Origin: Pseudorhodoferax sp. Leaf274
GTDB lineage: Bacteria > Pseudomonadota > Gammaproteobacteria > Burkholderiales > Burkholderiaceae_C
Direction of reading: 5' to 3'
DNA length: 64,000 nt
Assembly: GCF_001422445.1 (NCBI RefSeq)
Contig: NZ_LMNA01000001.1
Span: forward strand, 1,100,735 to 1,164,734
A program made the translations under genes and the position numbers. Positions 57,561 through 64,000 of this stretch are shown here, piece after piece; positions within the stretch are counted from its first letter, which is position 1; each line of letters starts with the position of its first letter. The notes beneath the pieces were generated by a model. That model was given only the letters and a program-made list of their open reading frames with translations. It was not told where the DNA came from and did no database searches.

Positions 57561-60089
57561 ATGCTTCCTACCGCCGTGGAGGTCAGCCTCGCGGCCAGCC
57601 CGGCCGACCGCGAGGACGCCGTGCGCAGCGCCGGCGCGCTGCTGGTGCAGGCCGGCTTCTGCGACGCCGCCTACGTCGCCAGCCTGCTGCGCCGCGAGCA
57701 GGTCGCCACCACCTACCTGGGCCAGGGCGTGGCCATTCCCCATGGCATGGTGGAAGACAAGGGCCTGGTGCGCCGCACCGGCCTGGCGGTGCTGCAGGTG
57801 CCGCAGGGCGTGGCCTGGGGCAGTGCCGACAAGCCGGTGCACCTGGTGGTGGCCATCGCCGCCGCGTCGGACGAGCACATCACGGTGCTGCGCCGGCTCA
57901 CGCGGCTCATGCGCGACGGCACCCGCATCGAACAACTGGTGCGCACGCAGCGTGCCGACGAGATCGTCGCCGCGCTGACGAGCGACGCCGCGCCCGATGC
58001 CGCCGCCACGCCCGCGCAGGACTTCTCGCTGGGCCTGGACCTCACGCTGAACTACCCCAACGGCCTGCACGCCCGCCCGGCCGGGCAATGGGCGCAGCTG
58101 GCCGCGCGCTTCCAGGCCGCGCTGCGCGTGCGCCATGGCGATGCCGTGGCCGACGCCCGCAACATGGCCGCGCTGCTGAGCCTGGGCGCGGGCCGGGGCG
58201 CCGCGCTGCGGCTGTCCGCCCAGGGCCCGGACGCCGAGGCCGCGCTGGCCGCGCTACGCGACCTGGTGCTGCGCCTGGGCGACGAGGAAACCCGCCAGGC
58301 CGAACTGGCCGCCGCGCGCCAGGCGCAGGCCCAGGGCCTGGGCCGGCTGCTGGGCGACTGGCAGCCCGCCGCGCGCCAGACCATCAGCGGCATCGCCGCC
58401 AGCCCGGGCCTGGTGATCGGCACGCTGGTCAGCGCCGAGGCGGGCACGCTGGAAGTGGCCGATGCGCACCGCGGCTTCGCCGAGGAGGCCGCGCAGCTGG
58501 ACCGCGCGCTGAACGCCGCCGCCGCGCAGATCTACCACCTGGCCGAGCAGGCCCGCGCCCAGGGCCGCGCCGAGCAGGCCGGCATCTTCGACGCGCACGG
58601 CCAGATGCTGCGCGACCCCGTGCTGCTGCGCGAGGTCAGCCGCCTGGTGGTGCAGGGGCACGGCGCGGCCTGGGCCTGGCGCCATGTACTGGCCGAGCGC
58701 GTGGCCACCCAGCGCGCCGTGGCGGACGCCATGCTGGCCGCCCGCGCGGCCGACCTGCAGGACGTGGGCGAGCGCGTGCTGCGCCACCTGCTGGGCCGCG
58801 GCGACGACGCCGGCACCGACCCCTCCACCTGGCCGCGCGATGCGCTGCTGCTGGCCGACGACCTGTCGCCCTCGGTCACGGCGCAGATCGACGTGCAGCG
58901 CGTCAAGGGCTTCTGCACCGCGCGCGGCGGCCCCACCGCGCACACGGCCATCCTGGCGCGTGCGCTGGGCCTGCCGGCCGTGGTGGCCGCCGGCCCCGGC
59001 GTGCTGCACCTGCAGCCGGGCGAGCGCGCCATCCTCGATGGCTACCGCGGCCAGCTGCATATCGCGCCGACCGAGGCCGCGCTGCAGGAGACCGTGGGCA
59101 TGATCGAGCGCCTGGCCCGCCACCAGGCCGAGGAAGCCGCCAGCCGCCTGCAGCCCGCCACCACCACCGACGGCCACACCATCGAGATCGCCGCCAACGT
59201 GAACCGTGCCGACCAGGTGGCACGTGCGCTGGAGCAGGGCGCCGAGGGCGTGGGCCTGATGCGCACCGAGTTCCTGTTCCTCGAACGCGACCACGTGCCG
59301 GACGAGGAAGAGCAGTTCGCCGTCTACCAGGCCATGGTGCAGGCCCTGGGCGGGCGGCCGCTGATCGTGCGCACGCTGGACATCGGCGGCGACAAGCAGG
59401 TGCCGCACCTGAACCTGCCGGTGGAGGAGAACCCCTTCCTGGGCGTGCGCGGCGCGCGCCTGTGCCTGCAGCGCGACGACCTGCTGCTGCCGCAGCTGCG
59501 CGCGCTCGTGCGGGCTGCGCAGACGGGGCCGCTGTCCATCATGTTCCCGATGATCAGCACGGTGGACGAGGTGCGGCAGCTCAAGGCCCGGCTGGCCGAG
59601 GTGCAGCAACAGCTGGGCCTGGCGCACCAGCGCATCCCGTTGGGCATCATGATCGAGGTGCCCTCGGCCGCCCGCATGGCCGACCGGCTGGCCGCGCACG
59701 TGGACTTCTTCTCCATCGGCACGAACGACCTCACGCAGTACACGCTGGCCGTGGACCGCCAGCACCCGCAGCTGGCCGGCATGGCCGACAGCCTGCACCC
59801 GGCCGTGCTGCGGCTGGTGGCCGACACGGTGGCCGGCGCGCGCCGCCATGGCCGCTGGGTCGGCGTGTGCGGCGGCCTGGCGGGCGAGCCGCTGGGCGCC
59901 GCGCTGCTCACCGGCCTGGGCGTGCAGGAACTCAGCATGAGCGTGGGCGACACCACGGCCATCAAGGCGCTGCTGCGCCGCCACAGCCTGGCCGAGCTGC
60001 AGGCCCTGGCGCTGCAGGCGCTGGACATGGACGACGGCGACCAGGTGCGCGCACTGGGCGCGCAGCTGCGCGCCGGGGGGGCGGCGTGA
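57561..60089 (+). CDS. fruB: fructose-specific PTS fusion protein EIIA-HPr-EI
   Basis: 842 residues joining three PTS proteins: EIIA-Fru (about 1-145, phospho-His 61 in GQGVAIPHGMVEDK), HPr/FPr (about 155-245, His 170 in YPNGLHARPAGQW) and enzyme I (about 270-842, His 461 in GGPTAHTAILAR, plus GLMRTEFLFLERDHVPDEEEQ and SIGTNDLTQYTLAVDR). It carries phosphate from PEP to the fructose permease. ATG at 57561 has a weak site; a TTG two codons earlier, after GGAGA, is an alternative. Overlaps fruK by one base (TGATG). Homologues are also named fruB or fpr-ptsI fusions. Confidence 0.93.
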   Translation: MLPTAVEVSLAASPADREDAVRSAGALLVQAGFCDAAYVASLLRREQVATTYLGQGVAIPHGMVEDKGLVRRTGLAVLQVPQGVAWGSADKPVHLVVAIAAASDEHITVLRRLTRLMRDGTRIEQLVRTQRADEIVAALTSDAAPDAAATPAQDFSLGLDLTLNYPNGLHARPAGQWAQLAARFQAALRVRHGDAVADARNMAALLSLGAGRGAALRLSAQGPDAEAALAALRDLVLRLGDEETRQAELAAARQAQAQGLGRLLGDWQPAARQTISGIAASPGLVIGTLVSAEAGTLEVADAHRGFAEEAAQLDRALNAAAAQIYHLAEQARAQGRAEQAGIFDAHGQMLRDPVLLREVSRLVVQGHGAAWAWRHVLAERVATQRAVADAMLAARAADLQDVGERVLRHLLGRGDDAGTDPSTWPRDALLLADDLSPSVTAQIDVQRVKGFCTARGGPTAHTAILARALGLPAVVAAGPGVLHLQPGERAILDGYRGQLHIAPTEAALQETVGMIERLARHQAEEAASRLQPATTTDGHTIEIAANVNRADQVARALEQGAEGVGLMRTEFLFLERDHVPDEEEQFAVYQAMVQALGGRPLIVRTLDIGGDKQVPHLNLPVEENPFLGVRGARLCLQRDDLLLPQLRALVRAAQTGPLSIMFPMISTVDEVRQLKARLAEVQQQLGLAHQRIPLGIMIEVPSAARMADRLAAHVDFFSIGTNDLTQYTLAVDRQHPQLAGMADSLHPAVLRLVADTVAGARRHGRWVGVCGGLAGEPLGAALLTGLGVQELSMSVGDTTAIKALLRRHSLAELQALALQALDMDDGDQVRALGAQLRAGGAA

Positions 60090-61051
60090 TGGACGCGGTG
60101 CAGGTCATCACCCTCACGCCGAACCCGGCGATCGACCACACCGTCACGGTGGATCGGCTGGACCCCGGGGCGGTGCACCGCGCGCGGGCCGAGCAGTTCG
60201 AGGCTGGCGGCAAGGGCATCGGCGTGGCGGCCGTGCTGGCCGCGCTGGGCGTGCGCGTGGCCGCCGGCGGCTGGCTCGGCGCGGAGAACCCGGAGCGTTT
60301 CGAGCGCAGCTTCGCGCAGGCGGGCATCCTCGACGCCATGTGCCGCGTGCCCGGCCGCACCCGCACCAACATCAAGCTGGCCGACGCCACGCACGGCGAG
60401 ACCACCGACATCAACCTGCCCGGCATCGCCTTCGATCCCGTGCTGCAGGCCGGTGCCGAGGCCGGGCTGCTGCACAAGCTGGTGCCGCTGGTCGGCCCCG
60501 GCACCTGGGTCACGCTGGCCGGCAGCCTGCCGCCCGGCCTCACGCCGGCCGACATGGCGCGCATGGCGGCCACGCTGCGCGGCCATGGCGCGCGGCTCAT
60601 GGTCGACACCGGCGGCGCGGCGCTGCGCGCGCTGCTGGCGGCGCTGCAGCCCGCGCCCGATTTCATCAAGCCCAACCGCGCCGAACTCGAGGAACTGGTC
60701 GGCCGCGCGCTGCCCACGCCCGCTGCCGTGGCCGATGCGGCCGCGCAGCTGCAGCAGGACGGCATCGCGCTGGTCGTGGTCTCGCTGGGCGGCGAGGGCG
60801 CCGTCATCGCCAGCCAGGGCCAGCGCTGGTTCGCCGCCACGCCGCGGGTGCCCGTGGCCACCACGGTCGGCGCGGGCGACGCGCTCGTGGCCGGCACGCT
60901 GGGCGCGCTGATCGCCGGCCGCGCGCCGCTGGACGCCGCCGTGTTCGGCATGGCCTGCGCGGCCGCGCGCATCCAGCGCATCGCGCCCGGCCTGCCGCCG
61001 CGCGCCGAGATCGACGCGCTGGCCGCGCAGATCCAACCCCGATCCATTTGA
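60089..61051 (+). CDS. fruK: 1-phosphofructokinase
   Basis: 320 residues of the PfkB family: VITLTPNPAIDHTV at the N-terminus, EQFEAGGKGIGVAAVLAALG, TRTNIKLADATHGETTDINLPG, LAGSLPPG, IKPNRAELEELVG and the catalytic PVATTVGAGDALVAGTLGAL (GAGD). It phosphorylates fructose 1-phosphate to the 1,6-bisphosphate. GGKGIGVA replaces the more usual GGKGINVA. Coupled to the upstream fusion gene and followed 18 bp later by fruA. Confidence 0.93.
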   Translation: MDAVQVITLTPNPAIDHTVTVDRLDPGAVHRARAEQFEAGGKGIGVAAVLAALGVRVAAGGWLGAENPERFERSFAQAGILDAMCRVPGRTRTNIKLADATHGETTDINLPGIAFDPVLQAGAEAGLLHKLVPLVGPGTWVTLAGSLPPGLTPADMARMAATLRGHGARLMVDTGGAALRALLAALQPAPDFIKPNRAELEELVGRALPTPAAVADAAAQLQQDGIALVVVSLGGEGAVIASQGQRWFAATPRVPVATTVGAGDALVAGTLGALIAGRAPLDAAVFGMACAAARIQRIAPGLPPRAEIDALAAQIQPRSI

Positions 61052-61069
61052 ACGACGGAGACACCCACC

Positions 61070-62803
61070 ATGGCCCAACTCTTTGCCATCGCCGCCAGCC
61101 AGGCCGGCCCCGCCCACAGCTTCATGCTGGGCGAGGCGCTGCTGGCCGCCGCCACCCGGCTCGGGCACGAACTCAAGCTGCGCGTGGTCAGCAGCTTCGG
61201 CACCCAGGAAGGCTTCTCGCCCGAGGAGCTGGCGCAGGCCCACGCCGTGATCCTGGCGGCCGACGCGGGCAGCGGCATCGACCGCAGCGCGCTGCCGGCC
61301 GACCGGCTGCTGGAGGTCGCGCCCGAGGCCGTGTTCCGCGATGCCGCGCAGGTCGTGCAGCAGGCGCTGGCGCGGCTGGGCATGCCCGCGGCGCCAGCCC
61401 CGGCCCAGGCTGCGGCCAGGCCGCTGCGCATCGTCGCCATCACCTCGTGCCCCACCGGCGTGGCCCACACCTTCATGGCGGCCGAGGCGCTGGAGCAGGG
61501 CGCCAAGGCCCTGGGCCACCAGATCCATGTGGAGACACAGGGCTCCGTCGGCGCGCAGAACGCCTTGAGCGCGCAGGCCATCGCCGATGCCGACCTCGTG
61601 CTGATCGCCGCCGACACGCAGGTCGACCGCGCGCGCTTTGCCGGCAAGCGCCTGTACAGCGCCAGCACCAAGGCCGCCATCCACGACGCCGCCGCACTGA
61701 TCGGCAAGGCCCAGGCCGAAGCCGCGCCGTGGCAGGACGCCGGGGCCACCAGCGCCGCGCCCGCGGCCGGTGCCAGCAAGGGCGCCGCCAGCGGCCCCTA
61801 CAAGCACCTCATGACCGGCGTGTCCTTCATGCTGCCCTTCGTGGTCGCAGGCGGCCTGCTGATCGCGCTGGCTTTCGCGCTGGGCGGCATCTACGTCTAC
61901 GACGATGCGCACCAGGGCACCATCGGCTGGTCGCTGTTCCAGGTCGGTGCGAAGGCTGCCTTCGCGCTCATGGTGCCGGCGCTGGCGGGCTACATCGCGT
62001 TCTCCATCGCCGACCGGCCCGGCATCGCGCCCGGCATGGTCGGCGGCATGCTGGCCGGCACCGTCGGCGCGGGCTTCCTGGGCGGCATCGCGGCCGGCTT
62101 CATCGCGGGCTACGCCGTCAAGTGGCTGAACCAGTGGATCCGCCTGCCGCGCGGGCTGGAGGGGCTCAAGCCCGTGCTGCTGCTGCCATTGCTGGGCTCG
62201 GCCATCGTCGGTCTGCTCATGCTGATGGTCATCGGCCACCCCGTGGCCGCGGCCATGACGGCGCTGACCGGGTTCCTCAAGGGCATGCAGAGTTCCAGCG
62301 CCGTGCTGCTGGGCATCGTGCTGGGCGCCATGATGGCCGCCGACATGGGCGGCCCCATCAACAAGGCCGCCTACGTGTTCTCGACCTCGCTGATCGCCAG
62401 CGGCGTGGCCACGCCCATGGCCGCCGCGATGGCCGCCGGCATGGTGCCGCCGCTGGGCATCGCGCTGGCCTGCAGGCTGTTCGCGAGCCGCTTCAATGCC
62501 GAGGAGCGCGAGGCCAGCAAGGCCGCCGCCGTGCTGGGCCTGGCCTTCATCACCGAAGGCGCCATCCCGTATGTGGCGCGCGATCCGCTGCGCGTGATCC
62601 CGGCCTGCGTGCTGGGCGCGGCCACGGCCGGCGCGCTGTCGATGTGGTGGGGCGTGGCGCTGCAGGCGCCGCACGGCGGCGTGTTCGTGCTGGCCATCCC
62701 GAACGCGGTGAACCACGTGCTGCTGTACGGCGCGGCCATCGTCGCGGGCACGGTGGTGACGGCCTTGGCATTGGGGCTGTTCAAGAAGAAGATCGCGGCA
62801 TGA
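61070..62803 (+). CDS. fruA: PTS fructose permease EIIBC
   Basis: 577 residues: an inactive EIIB-like domain (1-105), an active EIIB domain with phospho-Cys 127 in [18 protein letters not shown], an Ala-rich linker, and EIIC with about ten membrane segments ([77 protein letters not shown]). It takes up fructose and releases fructose 1-phosphate. It receives phosphate from the EIIA-HPr-EI fusion. Confidence 0.94.
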   Translation: MAQLFAIAASQAGPAHSFMLGEALLAAATRLGHELKLRVVSSFGTQEGFSPEELAQAHAVILAADAGSGIDRSALPADRLLEVAPEAVFRDAAQVVQQALARLGMPAAPAPAQAAARPLRIVAITSCPTGVAHTFMAAEALEQGAKALGHQIHVETQGSVGAQNALSAQAIADADLVLIAADTQVDRARFAGKRLYSASTKAAIHDAAALIGKAQAEAAPWQDAGATSAAPAAGASKGAASGPYKHLMTGVSFMLPFVVAGGLLIALAFALGGIYVYDDAHQGTIGWSLFQVGAKAAFALMVPALAGYIAFSIADRPGIAPGMVGGMLAGTVGAGFLGGIAAGFIAGYAVKWLNQWIRLPRGLEGLKPVLLLPLLGSAIVGLLMLMVIGHPVAAAMTALTGFLKGMQSSSAVLLGIVLGAMMAADMGGPINKAAYVFSTSLIASGVATPMAAAMAAGMVPPLGIALACRLFASRFNAEEREASKAAAVLGLAFITEGAIPYVARDPLRVIPACVLGAATAGALSMWWGVALQAPHGGVFVLAIPNAVNHVLLYGAAIVAGTVVTALALGLFKKKIAA

Positions 62804-62907
62804 GCGCCATGGAGACGAGTCCCGCTTGCGGGGATCGGACCAGCGAATGCGGCAGGGCGCGCCGACAGCGCCACGCTGCAACACACACCGCCTGAAGGAG
62901 GCGCCGC

Positions 62908-63726
62908 ATGAACATCAGCCGCGACACCCAGCTGTGCATGTCGCTGTCGGGCCGGCCCGGCAACTTCGGCACGCGTTTGCACAACCACCTGTACCAGGCC
63001 CTCGGCCTGGACTACGTCTACAAGGCCTTCACCACCACAGACCTGCCGGCCGCCATCGGCGGCGTGCGGGCCCTGGGCATCCGCGGCTGCGCCGTGTCGA
63101 TGCCGTTCAAGGAGGCCTGCATCCCGCTGCTGGACGAGCTGCGGCCCTCGGCCGCGCGGCTGCAGTCGGTCAACACCATCGTCAACGAGGGCGGGCGGCT
63201 GGTGGCCCACAACACCGACTACGTGGCCGTGGCCGCGCTGCTGAAGACCCATGCGGTGGACCCGGCCACGCGCTTCGTGCTGCGCGGCAGCGGTGGCATG
63301 GCGCGCGCCGTGCTGGCCGCGCTGGTGGACCATGGCCTGCAGGGCTGCGTGCTGGCGCGCAACGCGCAGGCCGGCCAGGCCGTGGCGGCGCTGCATGGCC
63401 TGCCATGGCAGGCCGATCTGGGCGACGCGCACCAGGCCGAAGGCGCGTTGCTGGTGAACGTGACGCCGCTGGGCATGGCGGGCGCCGACGCCGACGCGCA
63501 GGCCTTCCCGGACGCATGGATCGCGCGCGCCGCCGGTGTGTTCGACGTGGTGGCCCTGCCGCCCGAGACGCCGCTGCTGCGCGCCGCGCGCCGCCTGGGC
63601 AAGCCCGTGATCGGCGGCGACGAGGTCATCGTGCTGCAGGCGGTCGAGCAGTTCGTGCTGTACACCGGCGTGCGGCCCGGCGCGGAGCAGATCGCCGCGG
63701 CCGCGGCGCACGCGCGCGCCGTGTGA
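62908..63726 (+). CDS. shikimate 5-dehydrogenase-like protein
   Basis: 272 residues: MSLSGRPGNFGTRLHNHLYQALGLDYVYKAF (AroE N-domain with Ser/Asn contacts), GIRGCAVSMPFKEACIPLLDEL (Lys of the catalytic pair), NTIVNEGGRLVAHNTDYVAVAALL (Asp), nucleotide-binding RGSGGMARAVLAALVDHG and NVTPLGMAGAD. The first glycine motif is SGGM instead of GAGGAA, as in the AroE-like subgroup with altered specificity (HI0607 type). GGAGG precedes the ATG. Downstream of fruA by 104 bp; possibly read from the same transcript. Confidence 0.85.
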   Translation: MNISRDTQLCMSLSGRPGNFGTRLHNHLYQALGLDYVYKAFTTTDLPAAIGGVRALGIRGCAVSMPFKEACIPLLDELRPSAARLQSVNTIVNEGGRLVAHNTDYVAVAALLKTHAVDPATRFVLRGSGGMARAVLAALVDHGLQGCVLARNAQAGQAVAALHGLPWQADLGDAHQAEGALLVNVTPLGMAGADADAQAFPDAWIARAAGVFDVVALPPETPLLRAARRLGKPVIGGDEVIVLQAVEQFVLYTGVRPGAEQIAAAAAHARAV

Positions 63727-63730
63727 GATG

Positions 63731-63763
63731 CTGCTGCATCCCGCGCTCGCCGGGATGCAGCAG
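63731..63763 (+). terminator. perfect 13-bp hairpin before phosphofructokinase gene
   Basis: CTGCTGCATCCCG (63731-63743) and CGGGATGCAGCAG (63751-63763) with a 7-base loop, starting four bases after the upstream stop. No U-run follows; AAACGGAGACAAG after it includes the next gene's ribosome binding site. It may end the fructose transcript or attenuate the next gene. Confidence 0.7.
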
Positions 63764-63779
63764 AAACGGAGACAAGCCC

Positions 63780-64000
63780 ATGGACCCCATCAACATCCTC
63801 GTCGCCCAGGGCGGCGGCCCCACCGCCGTGATCAACCAGTCGCTCGTGGGCGTGGTGCGGGAGGCGCAACGCCACGCCGGCGTCGGCGCCGTGTACGGCG
63901 CGCGCCACGGCGTCAAGGGCATCGTGCGCGACGAACTCGTGGACCTGGGCAGCGCGAGCGCCGAACTGCTGGAGCAGGTGGCCGCCACGCCCGCCGCGGC
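63780..64000 (+). CDS. 6-phosphofructokinase (PfkA family), 3' truncated
   Basis: The visible 73 residues start MDPINILVAQGGGPTAVINQSLVGVVREAQRH and continue VYGARHGVKGIVRDELVDLG, the glycine-rich nucleotide/diphosphate-binding start of PfkA-type kinases. GGGPTAVIN resembles the pyrophosphate-dependent branch more than ATP-PFK, which would suit a reversible step with fructose 1,6-bisphosphate made by the fru operon. The phosphoryl-donor residues lie outside the window. GGAGA precedes the ATG. Confidence 0.82.
   Translation, partial: MDPINILVAQGGGPTAVINQSLVGVVREAQRHAGVGAVYGARHGVKGIVRDELVDLGSASAELLEQVAATPAA

Noticed and set aside
62820-62833. Terminator after fruA (CCCGC-TT-GCGGG)
   Set aside because: The loop is two bases, too tight for a stable hairpin, and no U-run follows.
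59324-62884. 1186-codon open frame on the minus strand
   Set aside because: Antisense shadow of the fructose operon. It crosses three convincing genes and shows no recognisable fold.

Overview
The window is about 64 kb of very GC-rich DNA with dense, mostly operonic genes and no rRNA, tRNA, CRISPR or insertion sequence that I can see. Gene content points to a betaproteobacterium of the Burkholderiales, most likely Comamonadaceae: two TRAP transporters, a Bug-family receptor, a glnE/YhdP/nitrilase block, cyclohexanecarboxylate (ali/bad) genes and short GC-rich intergenic repeats of the kind I associate with that family. The assignment is by recognition, not by a search.

Layout. 1-2.2 kb: a 5'-truncated ThuA-like protein and a secreted ELWxxDGT-repeat protein. 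2.1-11.9 kb (minus strand): an eleven-gene type II secretion / type IV pilus-like assembly operon (GspG, GspF, GspE, PilM/N/O-like proteins, a GspC/PilP-like protein, a secretin lipoprotein ending in a cohesin-like domain, and three more pseudopilins). It converges on, and overlaps, the ELWxxDGT gene. 11.9-16.5 kb: an IclR regulator divergent from a TRAP transporter operon that contains a type II dehydroquinase. 16.5-21.3 kb (minus): an AcuI-type reductase and a second TRAP transporter. 21.4-28.9 kb: a persulfide-dioxygenase/rhodanese fusion, DUF2277, a divergent response-regulator/LuxR pair, an amidase, a YgiW-type OB-fold protein, a six-hairpin glycosidase-like protein and a YcaQ-type DNA glycosylase. 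29.1-32.7 kb: a flavin monooxygenase / class II aldolase / DUF2783 operon divergent from an orphan LuxR regulator. 32.8-35.4 kb: a membrane-anchored cytochrome c, a Tat-signal small subunit, a GMC dehydrogenase and a small membrane protein. 35.5-46.1 kb: glnE, YhdP, a nitrilase-family amidase, a DctS/DctR-like two-component system and a 24-residue membrane peptide. 46.3-49.5 kb: an ABC exporter, a small membrane protein and MltA. 49.5-55.5 kb: an operon for cyclohexanecarboxylate ring degradation (badH, badI, aliB, aliA, Bug receptor) under a divergent BadR-like MarR regulator. 55.6-56.2 kb: a PIN-domain toxin-antitoxin pair. 56.4-64 kb: a LacI-type FruR regulator divergent from the fructose PTS operon (EIIA-HPr-EI fusion, fruK, fruA), then a shikimate-dehydrogenase-like gene and the start of a phosphofructokinase.

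The genes largely describe an organism that imports and oxidises organic acids, alicyclic and aromatic-type compounds and fructose. Regulatory sites I can read directly are a repeated operator array at the iclR/TRAP junction, paired palindromes at the fructose junction, two palindromes at the MarR/bad junction, and perfect intercistronic hairpins in the second TRAP operon and before the phosphofructokinase. The most unusual features are the secretion operon, in which dispersed repeats appear to supply start regions and prepilin leaders, and its overlap with a possible cargo gene.
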